A stretch of 56,064 nt of DNA from Syntrophomonadaceae bacterium (GTDB taxonomy: Bacteria > Bacillota > Syntrophomonadia > Syntrophomonadales > Syntrophomonadaceae), in assembly GCA_012522955.1 (NCBI GenBank), contig JAAYJK010000130.1, forward strand, positions 1 to 56,064, in the 5' to 3' direction. Below the pieces are notes generated by a model. It did not search any database, was not told the DNA's origin, and worked only from the letters and a program-made list of their open reading frames with translations. Position numbers and translations under genes: made by a program. Positions 8,524 through 17,879 of this stretch are shown here, one piece after another. Within the stretch, counting starts at the first letter, position 1. Each line of letters begins with the position of its first letter.

Positions 8524-10629
8524 TTACTTAATGCCATATTTAGCAAGCTTTTCATAAAAAGCCGAACGGCTTATGTTTAACATCCGGGCTGCAGCACTTT
8601 TATTGCCTTCTGTCTTGCGTAAAGTATCGATAATTATTTCTCTATCCATATCATCCAACACGGTTCGATAAGAGGAAGTTATTTTTAGTTCATCTTTAAC
8701 CTCCAATATATGGTTAGGAAGATGTTCCAATTCAACTTCTCCCTCCCACACATAATTGGCCGCTCTTTCAATAGCGTTCTCCAACTCACGTATATTGCCG
8801 GCCCAAGAATAATGCTGCAAAACATCCTGGGCTTCTTTACTAATTCCGCGTACCCTGGTATTTAGAATTGAATTATATTTTTCTATAAACATCTTGGCCA
8901 GGAGAATTACGTCCTCTTGGCGCTCCCGCAGTGGGGGGAGATGAAACTCTATAACATTGAGACGATAGTACAAGTCTTCCCTAAATTCTCCTCGACTCAT
9001 GGCTTCACGCAGGTTTCGATTGGTGGCGGCTATAATCCTTACATCCACGGTATGGGTTTTAGTGCCTCCTACCAGCATAAACTGTTTTTCCTGTAGCACC
9101 TGTAATATCTTAACTTGAATTGACAGGGGTGTATCGCCAATTTCATCCAGGAATATGGTTCCCTCATGAGCCTGTTCAAAATAGCCTGGCTTGCCTCTCT
9201 TGGCGGCACCAGTAAAAGATCCAGGTGCGTATCCGAATAACTCGGATTCCAGCAAGGTTTCTGGAATAGCCGCACAGTTTACTTTAATAAAAGGCTTACT
9301 GGCCCGGGGACTGGCAGTATGAATGGCGCGAGCGAACATGTCCTTGCCTACCCCACTTTCACCTGTTAGAAGAACCGTTGAGCTGCTCTGGGCTATCCGC
9401 TGCCCTTCTTTTTTCATGGCCATAAAATGGGCATTTTGAGTTACTATGGAATCAAAGGTGACTTTAGGGGCTCCTCCCTGTTTTTCCAACTCATCTCGAT
9501 AATATTCAACCTGCTGTTGCAGAGAAAACCATTTTCTAGTTATTTCTTCCGTAAGTTTATTGTCAGCCAGGTATAGGATACTAACAATTCCTGCAGTTTT
9601 GCTGGCAGCCTGGTTGCCAGCTTTAATGGGCACATGAGACACCACGCAGTTACGGTCTCCAATTTTACATACATCAACTTCAGCCATGCCGGTTCTGGCT
9701 ACCGGAATACTGGTACTCAAAATATCCTCAATAGACTGGCCAATCAGCTTTTCTACCCTTGATCCTATCAGCTGAACTGCCATTTCATTAACATATTTAA
9801 TTCTACCGGATCGGTCGCTAACAAATACCCCATCTGAAGAAGCACTAAGCACACCGCTAAGAGTAGTCTGTAGTTCCTTTACCGACTCTAGTTCCTGGGC
9901 TATATTTTCTATATCCGATATATCCAGCAAAACAAAATTAGTGCCTATCTGCTTGTTATTCCTCATAATGGGTACCTGGTTGATTATAACTGGAATTCCT
10001 CCCAGAGTATTCCTGACTCCCAGCTTGAACTCAGTGCTGTAGTCTATTTCTGGAAAGACTTGCTCCAGATGCAGGCCTTCAACTTCCTGGGCCAAAATAC
10101 TGAACATTTTCTCTATGGAATGATTCACTCGGATAATATACCCTTCGTTATCAGTAGCTATTATTCCCTCATGCATAGCTTCAAATATGGATTCCAACAA
10201 TGCGCTGGTTGTGGTTGCTACGTGAAAACCGGCTTTCATATATTCCAATCTCCCGGCCATGCCTATGACTTTACCCTGCTTTTCCACAACCGGCACCGTT
10301 CCTATTGTGCTATTATTCACTCTGACAATCAGGGAAACCTCATCATAGCCAAGATCAGATTGAACACTGATGGCGGGGCTAACCATATAAGGAGTACAGG
10401 ACTCATCTATACTTACCCCATCCAGCAAGGCTTGGTATAGCCTGCTCCTGGGCATTACTCCCGCCAGGACTCCTTGATTGTCAACTACGGGTACGCTATC
10501 CAGTTTAGTCTCTTTGTATATTTCAATTACAGTGCGTAAACTATCTTCAGGACGAATAACACGGTAGTTGCTATTCATCATTTCCTTGACTGACAGCCAA
10601 ATATTACCTTTGCTGTAGTCTTCCTTCAT
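8524..10629 (-). CDS. Sigma-54-dependent transcriptional activator with CBS and PAS domains
   Basis: This activator of about 701 aa is built of a tandem CBS pair (about residues 12-135), two PAS-like domains (about 140-250 and 265-370), a AAA+ sigma-54 interaction domain (about 410-640) and a C-terminal Fis-type helix-turn-helix. The AAA+ domain has Walker A GESGVGKD, Walker B GTIFLDEIGD and the sigma-54 contact loop as GSFTGA, a variant of GAFTGA. The HTH reads NKSAAARMLNISRSAFYEKL. CBS pairs in other proteins bind adenine nucleotides, so it may couple fatty-acid genes to energy state (inference). The ATG at 10629 follows GGGGTGA; the frame opens further upstream without a site. It is likely to act on some of the sigma-54 promoters in this window. 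Confidence 0.93.
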   Translation of the reverse strand: MKEDYSKGNIWLSVKEMMNSNYRVIRPEDSLRTVIEIYKETKLDSVPVVDNQGVLAGVMPRSRLYQALLDGVSIDESCTPYMVSPAISVQSDLGYDEVSLIVRVNNSTIGTVPVVEKQGKVIGMAGRLEYMKAGFHVATTTSALLESIFEAMHEGIIATDNEGYIIRVNHSIEKMFSILAQEVEGLHLEQVFPEIDYSTEFKLGVRNTLGGIPVIINQVPIMRNNKQIGTNFVLLDISDIENIAQELESVKELQTTLSGVLSASSDGVFVSDRSGRIKYVNEMAVQLIGSRVEKLIGQSIEDILSTSIPVARTGMAEVDVCKIGDRNCVVSHVPIKAGNQAASKTAGIVSILYLADNKLTEEITRKWFSLQQQVEYYRDELEKQGGAPKVTFDSIVTQNAHFMAMKKEGQRIAQSSSTVLLTGESGVGKDMFARAIHTASPRASKPFIKVNCAAIPETLLESELFGYAPGSFTGAAKRGKPGYFEQAHEGTIFLDEIGDTPLSIQVKILQVLQEKQFMLVGGTKTHTVDVRIIAATNRNLREAMSRGEFREDLYYRLNVIEFHLPPLRERQEDVILLAKMFIEKYNSILNTRVRGISKEAQDVLQHYSWAGNIRELENAIERAANYVWEGEVELEHLPNHILEVKDELKITSSYRTVLDDMDREIIIDTLRKTEGNKSAAARMLNISRSAFYEKLAKYGIK

Positions 10630-10800
10630 TTGCTCACCCCTTTTGAACCTAACGATATTAATATTATAACTCAATCCAGCCGGCTGAAAGCTAAAATGTG
10701 TCATAAAAGAACAAAATCTGACTGTGCGCGCCCTAGATTATTTTAGAAACCCCTTTTTGGCGTTTATAGCACTGTATACTTTATTCTACCCAGGACCACT

Positions 10801-10823
10801 TGTAGGGGCGGTCTTTGACCGCC
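10801..10823. repeat. Half-copy of the TGTAGGGGCG repeat
   Basis: TGTAGGGGCGGTCTTTGACC followed by GCC matches the ends of the element at 6377-6473. The inner part, GGCGGTC and GACCGCC around TTT, folds into a 7-bp hairpin and may also help end the transcript of the gene at 10835-11710. Confidence 0.6.
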
Positions 10824-10834
10824 AGTTCGGCTGA

Positions 10835-11710
10835 TTATATACGAAAATAGAGTTTTTCTTCTTCCTTTATCAAGCCATGTTTTTTTAATCTTTGCAGATG
10901 CAAATAAACCCCCTGCTGTTCCCAGAACTGTATATAATCATCGTATTGATTCTGGGCTCCATAAAACATTCGCAAAGCACCCAATTCCTTTAGGGATCGG
11001 GGTTGGTCAAGGTTGGCCAGGATTTGCTCTTCTTTTCGCAAGATACAGTCCCGGTAGGCTAAAAAGCGAACTTCAAGATTATGCTCCACTATCCCCTTAT
11101 GACCGGAAATTACCAGACGAGGTTTCAAATCCATACACTTTTCTATGGAGCTGATATAATCATCCAGGTCACTGCAGATATGCAAATACCAGGGCCCCCA
11201 GGCAGTCAAATCTATGTCCCCGCTCAAGAGTATACCATTGTACTCATCAAACAATACAGAGTGTCCGGGGGTATGGCCCGGGGTATGTATTACTCTTAGA
11301 CTTACCTTCCCCAGATCTAATACCTCCCCGTCCTTCAGTTCACGATGAACCGGTCGGTCGCTTATGCCATGATATTTTAAAAACATTTGTCCCATATCTT
11401 CAGCGCCAAAGTCCTTAAAGCCATATCTTCCCATGAAGTTGTCTGCTGAGCGAATAGCTGGAGCATCCAGACTGTGGCACCAGACTTGTACCGGACCCAA
11501 ATTCTCATTTTCCCGGGTATGGTCCCAATGAAAATGGGTGTTTATTACAATATCCAGTCCCTTGCCTCGTAGTTCAGCCGCTATCTCTGGGCTGCACCCA
11601 CTATCTATTAATACTCGCTCCGGGCCTTCTATCAGCACACAAACACAATAAGGAAATGAGACTTGTTTTGATTGCACCAAATGCAGATAACGATTTACAG
11701 GAATTATCAT
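10835..11710 (-). CDS. Metallo-beta-lactamase-fold hydrolase
   Basis: This 291-aa protein has the metal-binding motif THFHWDHT (about residues 77-84), a later HTPGHTPGH segment, GDID and SGHKG, giving the full HxHxDH...H...D...H ligand set of the MBL superfamily. The C-terminal ~70 residues look like a winged-helix-type helical extension. Such proteins include thioesterases, lactonases and glyoxalase II-like enzymes; the substrate is unknown. It is the last gene of a run with a PaaI-like thioesterase and two thiolases, so an acyl-CoA thioester hydrolase role is possible. The ATG at 11710 follows GAGAGGAG. Confidence 0.85.
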   Translation of the reverse strand: MIIPVNRYLHLVQSKQVSFPYCVCVLIEGPERVLIDSGCSPEIAAELRGKGLDIVINTHFHWDHTRENENLGPVQVWCHSLDAPAIRSADNFMGRYGFKDFGAEDMGQMFLKYHGISDRPVHRELKDGEVLDLGKVSLRVIHTPGHTPGHSVLFDEYNGILLSGDIDLTAWGPWYLHICSDLDDYISSIEKCMDLKPRLVISGHKGIVEHNLEVRFLAYRDCILRKEEQILANLDQPRSLKELGALRMFYGAQNQYDDYIQFWEQQGVYLHLQRLKKHGLIKEEEKLYFRI

Positions 11711-11803
11711 CTGTGCTCCTCTCTATTATCCGAGATTTTTTGGTGGCCTTCTACCGGCCTTAGTTTCAACTGCCTGTTGTACCAGCCTGGTCATTTATGT
11801 ATA

Positions 11804-12217
11804 TTAAAGATCTCTCCTGATATAGCTTACCGTAGCATGAGAAATCAGGTGACCTGAGATATCCTTTATCTGAACATCACCAAAAATAAGCCGTTTGCCA
11901 TTCTTGATCACCCTGGCTTCAGCATAGAGATCTACTTGGCTGGTAGGCTTTAAAAAATTAGTTTTTAACTCGGCAGTGGCAAAATTACCGGAAGCTTCTA
12001 GGCCATTCACAGTGGCTAGGGCGAAATAAAACCCAACATCGGCCAGAGTCATCAAGGCTCCTCCATGAGTGTTATTCCATGAATTGGCAAAAACTGAATT
12101 GTAGGGCATACGGACTTTGCTATACCCTTCCCTTACCTCCAGGATCTGCAGGTTTAGATATTGGTTAACCGGAACCCGGTTCATATGCATCTGACATTCT
12201 TCCTGTGTAACTTTCAT
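11804..12217 (-). CDS. PaaI-type hotdog-fold thioesterase
   Basis: This 137-aa hotdog-fold protein contains the PaaI-family stretch NSWNNTHGGALMTLADVGFYFA, with the HGG motif and downstream Asp that contribute to catalysis, and the FLKPTSQVDLYAEARVIKNG strand region. PaaI-type enzymes hydrolyse acyl-CoA, often aromatic or short-chain. The start is the ATG at 12217, behind AAGGGGGTTGA. It sits between an MBL hydrolase and two thiolases. Its role may be to release CoA from dead-end acyl-CoAs. Confidence 0.85.
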   Translation of the reverse strand: MKVTQEECQMHMNRVPVNQYLNLQILEVREGYSKVRMPYNSVFANSWNNTHGGALMTLADVGFYFALATVNGLEASGNFATAELKTNFLKPTSQVDLYAEARVIKNGKRLIFGDVQIKDISGHLISHATVSYIRRDL

Positions 12218-12384
12218 GTTCAACCCCCTTACCCGGTTCAATTTCTTTCCGGTTAATTATAGTTATTCCACTCTTTCTTGCTTGCCAAGGGCGGATAGTC
12301 ATTCAACACAATGGCAATGGCAACAATGGCATTTTATCATATTTACACTATATCCCGAAAATTATATAGGCTTGGTCCCCACCT

Positions 12385-13569
12385 TTACCTTTTAATTATT
12401 ATAGTAAAGGACTGCCCACCCAAAGCTCCAACATTAATCAACCCGGCAGCGGCATCCCGCTGTTCCAACCGGTAAAGCATATTAACTACCATAGCTCCGC
12501 CAGTAGCGGCTCCTGCATGACCATAGGCCAGGCTTCCCCCGTCCACATTAATTTTGCCCACTGCATCTGAGCCCAATTGTTCTGACACGGCCAGAGCGAA
12601 GGCAGCGGAGGGCTCGTGAATATCAATAAAATCTATATCTTTAAGAGTAAGCCCGGCGATCTGCAGCGATCGGGCTATGGATTTAATAGAGGTTTTATCA
12701 ATTAATACCGGATTTCCAGCCTTAATAGCAAACCCCTTAAGGCTGGCCAGGGGTCTGCATTCCCACTCCACAGCCTTCTTACCGGCTGCCATTATAATAG
12801 ATGCCGCTCCGTCGGCCAGAGCTGCAGTATTGCCCCCAGTGGCGGTACCATTCTCTTTAATGGCCGGCATAGCCAATAGCTCTTCCATGCTTCTGGTCAC
12901 CGGACCCTGATCCTGATCCACTATTACTTCTCTTTTATTAATTTTGGTGGTTATGGGAGTAATACAGGAGCTCATAGCACCATTCTTTATTGATTCCAGG
13001 GCCAGAGATTTACTGCCCCATGCATATTTATCCAAGATTACCCGGCTCAATCCGTAATGACGGGCTATGATATCAGCTATATCATATCGGCTGAGGCTTC
13101 CGTATTTTTCCCGGGGCTGGGCATTGCTTTCTATTTCCTCACGTTGATCATGGAAATACAGGTTATGAGCTCCCAATTCATATCTGGGGTTTTCAATATA
13201 ATAAGGGGCTTGACTGTTGGTCTCCACTCCTCCGGTTAAGATAGCCTCATATTCTCCGGCCATAATTTTGCTGCAAGCACTGATCATAGTTTGCAGCGCC
13301 CCCCCACACAGGACATTCAAGGTATAACCGGCTGGGTTTTCGTCCAATCCGGCCAGAAGCCAAGCATGCCTACCTACGTTGGCTGGTAAGCTGCTCTGAA
13401 TAGATTCACTGAAGATACTAGCGTCGAGCTGGGCTGATTCTATCCCGGCACGGCTTACAGCTTCCCTCATGGAACTAGCGGCCAGGTCCTGAGATCTTAA
13501 CTGGGCTAATGAACCCCGGTACAGTCCAAATGGTGTCCTGGCTGCACTTATGATTACCACTTCCCGCAT
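12385..13569 (-). CDS. Divergent thiolase-family protein lacking one catalytic Cys
   Basis: This 394-aa thiolase-fold protein has the nucleophile cysteine in NVLCGGALQTM (about residue 89) and the active-site histidine in YGHAGAATGGAM. Two expected motifs are altered. The usual NEAFA is HEPSAAFA, and the C-terminal CxGG motif with the acid/base cysteine is replaced by NVGALGGQSF, so the second catalytic Cys is a Gly by my alignment. It is 17 bp downstream of a normal thiolase and probably co-transcribed. It may act as a synthase-like or non-thiolytic partner, or have a changed substrate. The start ATG at 13569 has a GTGAGG site. Confidence 0.85.
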   Translation of the reverse strand: MREVVIISAARTPFGLYRGSLAQLRSQDLAASSMREAVSRAGIESAQLDASIFSESIQSSLPANVGRHAWLLAGLDENPAGYTLNVLCGGALQTMISACSKIMAGEYEAILTGGVETNSQAPYYIENPRYELGAHNLYFHDQREEIESNAQPREKYGSLSRYDIADIIARHYGLSRVILDKYAWGSKSLALESIKNGAMSSCITPITTKINKREVIVDQDQGPVTRSMEELLAMPAIKENGTATGGNTAALADGAASIIMAAGKKAVEWECRPLASLKGFAIKAGNPVLIDKTSIKSIARSLQIAGLTLKDIDFIDIHEPSAAFALAVSEQLGSDAVGKINVDGGSLAYGHAGAATGGAMVVNMLYRLEQRDAAAGLINVGALGGQSFTIIIKR

Positions 13570-13586
13570 AGCAAAACCTCACTTTC

Positions 13587-14813
13587 CTAATCCAGCCGTT
13601 CGATAATGCCAGCTACTCCAATACCACCGCCGCAGCACATGGTAGAAAGGCCGTAGCGACCTCCCATCCGTTCCAGGCCATACAATAGTTTAGTTATAAT
13701 TATGGCGCCACTAGCCCCCAGGGGATGTCCCATGGCAATAGCTCCCCCCCAGAGATTAAGGTGCTTATCCCACCACTCCTGGTCAATTCCATATTCATCT
13801 TCCCATTCCCTCAATACAGCTATACTCTGACCAGCAAAGGCCTCGTTCAGCTCTATCAGGTCCATATCCTTAAGGTCCAGGCCGGCTTTGGACAGGGCTA
13901 TCCTGGCAGCCGGGACCGGTCCCCGACCCATAACAGCAGGATCAACCCCAGCTAGCCCGGCAGCCATAAATCTAGCCCGGGCTTTAACTCCTAATTCATC
14001 TGCTTTTTCCCGTGACATAATCAAGGCCGCAGCTGCTCCATCATTTCGGCCCGAAGAGTTACCCGCAGTCACAGTGCCGTCCTTCTTAAAGGCTGGTTTC
14101 AAGCGGGCTAGGGCTTCCAGGGAGGTCTCCCGGGGATACTCATCAACCTGGAAAACCCCTCGGCTCCCATCGGCTTTTCGGTAAGTTATGGGTACTATCT
14201 CAGCCTTAAAATCTCCCCTGCCCATGGCATGGAGGGCCAGTTCCTGACTCCGGAATGCAAATCGGTCCTGCTGGGCCCGGGAAATTTGATGAATACTCAC
14301 CAGGTTTTCTGCAGTATCACCCATAGGAAGATTCCCATATCTCTCCACTGGTGCTGCTCCTGGTCCCCCGGCGGTAATGGAATCCTTAAGTATCACATCT
14401 CCATTACCAAAAGCATGGTTGTCGCCATAGCTAAGAAAATACTCTCCCCTACTCATTGATTCCACTCCACCGGCCAGTACCAGATCGGCAAAACCATTCT
14501 TAACTAACTCGTATCCTTCTATCATTGATTGCAGTCCCGATCCACAAGCAATAGTGACACTAATGCCCGGAACTGTTTCCGGCATTCCTATTTTGAGGGC
14601 CAGATTCCTGGCTATGTTGGCACAGCTGGCATTTTGTTTTACCTGACCCAGAAACACAAAGTCATAGTCCCCAGGCCTAATCTTATCCTTATTGCGATCT
14701 ACCAAAGCCCCGGCTACCTGAGCTATTAGTTCTATAGGGGGGACATCCTTAATGGTCCCGCCATGTTTACCCACCGGGCTTCTAGCCATATCAATTATGA
14801 CCACTTCTCGCAT
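13587..14813 (-). CDS. Acetyl-CoA acetyltransferase / 3-ketoacyl-CoA thiolase
   Basis: This 408-aa thiolase carries all catalytic motifs: the nucleophile in TIACGSGLQSM, NEAFAGQ, the histidine in GHPLGASGA and the acid/base cysteine in STMCCGGGIG. It catalyses reversible cleavage of acetoacetyl-CoA or longer 3-ketoacyl-CoA with CoA, the last beta-oxidation step. The start has AGGAGGGGTG upstream. It leads the run thiolase-thiolase-PaaI-MBL on the minus strand. I found no sigma-54 promoter upstream. Confidence 0.94.
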   Translation of the reverse strand: MREVVIIDMARSPVGKHGGTIKDVPPIELIAQVAGALVDRNKDKIRPGDYDFVFLGQVKQNASCANIARNLALKIGMPETVPGISVTIACGSGLQSMIEGYELVKNGFADLVLAGGVESMSRGEYFLSYGDNHAFGNGDVILKDSITAGGPGAAPVERYGNLPMGDTAENLVSIHQISRAQQDRFAFRSQELALHAMGRGDFKAEIVPITYRKADGSRGVFQVDEYPRETSLEALARLKPAFKKDGTVTAGNSSGRNDGAAAALIMSREKADELGVKARARFMAAGLAGVDPAVMGRGPVPAARIALSKAGLDLKDMDLIELNEAFAGQSIAVLREWEDEYGIDQEWWDKHLNLWGGAIAMGHPLGASGAIIITKLLYGLERMGGRYGLSTMCCGGGIGVAGIIERLD

Positions 14814-14974
14814 ACATCACCCCTCCTATCCAAGCTGCTGGAAATGGCTGGTCTATATAAATAATATTATACCTTACTTGCCATAGCCACGACTTTGCCA
14901 AGCCAGTTCGGGCTATTGACTCCTAGTGAGCCCAAAACAACCACCATTATGTGCTGTTTAGTCAATAATATGGC

Positions 14975-15007
14975 AAAAGCTGCTCACATATAATGCCAGC
15001 AGCTTTT
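14975..15007. terminator. Bidirectional terminator after nfn
   Basis: AAAAGCTGCT and AGCAGCTTTT form a perfect 10-bp stem around a 13-nt loop, with T tracts on both strands. It lies 50 bp downstream of the nfnB-type gene. Confidence 0.8.
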
Positions 15008-15057
15008 CTATAATTAAGGAAGTGTTTATCTATCTAAATATGAACTCAGCCTCAATA

Positions 15058-16461
15058 TTAGCCTTTCAGATATTCATCAATAGCATCAGCTGCTGCTTTA
15101 CCAGCTCCCATGGCCAGTATTACCGTAGCTGCCCCAGTTACCACGTCGCCTCCGGCATATACCCCTTCCATAGAGGTAGCTCCCGTCTGGGCATCTGCTA
15201 TAATGTTTCCCCATTTATTGGTTTCCAAATCAGGAGTGGTTTGAGGTACCAACGGGTTGGGACCCTGTCCTATAGCCATAATAACTGTATCTACCGGTAT
15301 TTCAAATGTCTCTCCTGGTATGGGAATTGGTTTCCTGCGTCCGGATTCATCGGCTTCTCCTAGTTCATATTTCTGGCAGATGATGGAGGTAACCCTTCCT
15401 TCCTCATTGCCCTTGATTTCAATGGGGCTGGCCAGATACTCGAAATTCACCCCTTCTTCCATGGCATGTTCGATTTCTTCATGGCGAGCAGGCATTTCCT
15501 TTAAAGTACGACGATAAATAATATGGGATTCAGCACCCAGCCTGAGAGCAGTTCTGGCACTATCCATGGCCACATTGCCTCCTCCGATAACAGCTACTCG
15601 ATCACCTACTCTAATAGGAGTAAGATAATCGGGGAATTTATAGGCTTTCATAAGGTTATTCCGAGTTAGGAATTCATTAGCGGAATAAACCCCATTCAGG
15701 TTCTCGCCGGGAATATTCATGAAATAAGGCAGTCCGGCTCCTGTTCCAATGTATACTGCATCGTAACCCTGTTCCAGCAGTTCATCGATGCTGTTGAGTT
15801 TGCCTACTACTGCATTGACCCGTATGTCCACTCCCAGCTTGGAGATATTCTCGATTTCCCGGGCTACGATTTGTTTAGGCAGACGAAATTCGGGAATACC
15901 ATAAATCAACACTCCGCCTGCTACATGTAGTGCTTCAAATACTGTAACCTGATATCCCTTAAGCCCCAGGCAGGCAGCAGTGGTTAGTCCTGAGGGGCCT
16001 GAACCTACAATGGCTACCTTTTTACCGTTGGGTTTAATATCTGGAGTAGAATCAATACCCTGAGCCATCTCCCAATCGGCTACAAAGCGTTCTAAACGCC
16101 CAATGGCAACTGGCTCGTTCTTCTTGCCAATGGTGCATTTGGATTCACACTGGCTTTCCTGTGGGCAAACCCGGCCGCAGATAGCGGGCAGATAATTCTT
16201 CTCTTTAATCTTGTTAATAGCACCAGCAAAATCCCGTTCAGATATCATCTTTATAAAAGCGGGAATATCAATTCCCACCGGGCATCCCTCTACACAGGGA
16301 CTATTCTTGCAATGGATACAGCGGCTGGCTTCGAGAACTGCAGTGTCCTCGGAGTATCCCAGGGCCACTTCATCAAAATTATGGTTGCGTATCTCAGGAT
16401 CTTGGAACGGCATGGGATGCTTATTAGGTATTATTTTTCGTTTTGGTTTGTCCTGTGACAT
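15058..16461 (-). CDS. NfnB-type large subunit / glutamate synthase small-subunit-like oxidoreductase
   Basis: This FAD/NAD(P) oxidoreductase of about 467 aa has two N-terminal 4Fe-4S cysteine sets (CIHCKNSPCVEGCPV near residue 50 and CGRVCPQESQCESKC near 93), a first dinucleotide fold VAIVGSGPSGLTTAACL and a second VAVIGGGNVAMDSART. Next to the gene at 16431-17291 it matches NfnB (NfnL) of NADH-dependent ferredoxin:NADP+ oxidoreductase, which couples NADH, NADPH and ferredoxin by electron bifurcation. The ATG at 16461, seven bases after AAGGAG, is chosen over upstream ATGs. It overlaps the upstream gene by 31 bp. A stand-alone glutamate synthase role is less likely, since no large subunit is present. 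Confidence 0.9.
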   Translation of the reverse strand: MSQDKPKRKIIPNKHPMPFQDPEIRNHNFDEVALGYSEDTAVLEASRCIHCKNSPCVEGCPVGIDIPAFIKMISERDFAGAINKIKEKNYLPAICGRVCPQESQCESKCTIGKKNEPVAIGRLERFVADWEMAQGIDSTPDIKPNGKKVAIVGSGPSGLTTAACLGLKGYQVTVFEALHVAGGVLIYGIPEFRLPKQIVAREIENISKLGVDIRVNAVVGKLNSIDELLEQGYDAVYIGTGAGLPYFMNIPGENLNGVYSANEFLTRNNLMKAYKFPDYLTPIRVGDRVAVIGGGNVAMDSARTALRLGAESHIIYRRTLKEMPARHEEIEHAMEEGVNFEYLASPIEIKGNEEGRVTSIICQKYELGEADESGRRKPIPIPGETFEIPVDTVIMAIGQGPNPLVPQTTPDLETNKWGNIIADAQTGATSMEGVYAGGDVVTGAATVILAMGAGKAAADAIDEYLKG

Positions 16462-17291
16462 TGACATTCTCCTTCCCCGCATCTGTGATAGCTCAGTGCT
16501 TCTTTTTCCTCTTTAGCAAACATTTTGGCTCTCATCTTAACCAGTTCCCAATTGACCTTGTGCCCATCAAACTCGGGACCATCAACACAGGCAAATCTGG
16601 TCTTCTTATCTACTTCCACCCGGCAGGCTCCGCACATGCCAGTGCCATCCACCATTATGGGATTCAAGCTCACCATGGTAGTAATATCCTCTGGAGTTAC
16701 CTTGCATACTGCTTCCATCATTGGCACCGGGCCAATGGCAATTATCCTGTCAACCCTGGTCTTACCTAATATTTCAAGCAGAACATCACTGACAAAACCT
16801 TTTTGTCCTAAGCTGCCATCATCGGTAGCTACGTGCAACCGGCTGCTGATGTGGCTCATTTCCTGTTTCCATATTAGCATATCGGCAGTCCTGGCCCCAA
16901 TTATGGAAATAACCGTGTTACCTGCTTCTTTTAATGCCCGGGCAATAGGAAATACTGGAGCCACACCTACCCCACCGCCTATACATACCACGGTGCCATA
17001 GTTTTCGATCTCTGATTCCATACCCAGGGGCCCTACAAAGTCCTGCAGGAAATCACCCGCTTCCAGGGTCCCTAATATATCAGTAGTTTTGCCAACCTCC
17101 TGGAAGATAATAGTTATAGTACCAGCATCACGATCAAAATCGGCAATGGTCAAGGGAATCCGTTCGCCTTCCTCGTCAATGCGTAATATTATGAACTGAC
17201 CCGGTTCGGCTTTTCGTGCCAGTTCAGGCGCTAATACTTTGAAAAGCTTAATTTTCGGGGCCAGTTCCTCCTTTAAGAGAATCTCAAACAT
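16431..17291 (-). CDS. NfnA-type small subunit (ferredoxin-NADP reductase-like)
   Basis: This protein of about 286 aa has an N-terminal FAD-binding barrel, an NAD(P)-binding domain (VVCIGGGVGVAPVFPIARAL, about residues 103-122) and a C-terminal 2Fe-2S cysteine cluster (DGTGMCGACRVEVDKKTRFAC). This is the layout of sulfide dehydrogenase alpha / NfnA (NfnS). It is translated just before and overlaps the NfnB-type gene, implying a fixed-ratio complex. In a syntrophic fatty-acid oxidiser it would balance NADH, NADPH and reduced ferredoxin. The ATG at 17291 follows GGGAGG. Confidence 0.9.
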   Translation of the reverse strand: MFEILLKEELAPKIKLFKVLAPELARKAEPGQFIILRIDEEGERIPLTIADFDRDAGTITIIFQEVGKTTDILGTLEAGDFLQDFVGPLGMESEIENYGTVVCIGGGVGVAPVFPIARALKEAGNTVISIIGARTADMLIWKQEMSHISSRLHVATDDGSLGQKGFVSDVLLEILGKTRVDRIIAIGPVPMMEAVCKVTPEDITTMVSLNPIMVDGTGMCGACRVEVDKKTRFACVDGPEFDGHKVNWELVKMRAKMFAKEEKEALSYHRCGEGECQCHRTNQNEK

Positions 17292-17879
17292 TGTTTTTCC
17301 TCCCATCCTATTTGTGTTTGCTTGGTTTTAGCAATTTCTTGCCTAGCCATCAAACTGATTAGTGTCAATTACATGTATTATTCTAATTCTGTGCGCCGAT
17401 TTTCCAAGAAAGGTACTACCGCCTTCCAAACGAGGTCATGATTCAGGTTCTTTAATATTGCCTAGCTCAAATCATCCACTCCAAGTATCTCCGGCCAAAC
17501 TTATGCGAATCATGCGGGAGTCTAATATTCTCCGGTTTCCTACTTATAATAATACTCTTGCCCCTTTTTTTCCATGGTATTAAATAGTATAGCCAAGAAC
17601 CAATCCCGCTTTTACCGTTATTTAAGCCTGATGCCAAGCCTTATTTCATGCACCATAAAAAGTATCCGGGTCATGCAAGACCCGGATACTACTATAGCCA
17701 TGCACATATCCATACTTACTTTGGCTATGGTGATAGGACTTTGAAGTATAGTTAATCACAATGCTTATTTAAATGCTCGATTTTATCACTACACTGCCTA
17801 GTTCGATCTTTGGATCTGTACATGTATTGTTAATCGGTATTTTCCGTAAATAAGTCAGAATATATCCGTTTTGGAATTC
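17292..17879. other. Intergenic region between nfn and the CoA-transferase gene
   Basis: Apart from the terminator at 17661-17690 this 588-bp interval shows no gene. A GGCAAGAAATTGC stretch at about 17329-17341 resembles a sigma-54 site but has one base too few between the GG and GC elements. The nfn promoter was not identified. Confidence 0.5.
17661..17690 (-). terminator. Rho-independent terminator after the CoA-transferase gene
   Basis: AGTATCCGGGTC and GACCCGGATACT form a perfect 12-bp stem with a 6-nt loop. On the minus strand it is followed by TTTTTATG. It is 190 bp beyond the stop of the gene at 17880-19256. Confidence 0.9.

Noticed and set aside
17329-17341. Sigma-54 promoter for nfn
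   Set aside because: The spacing between the GG and GC elements is one base too short and the first base of TGGC is missing.
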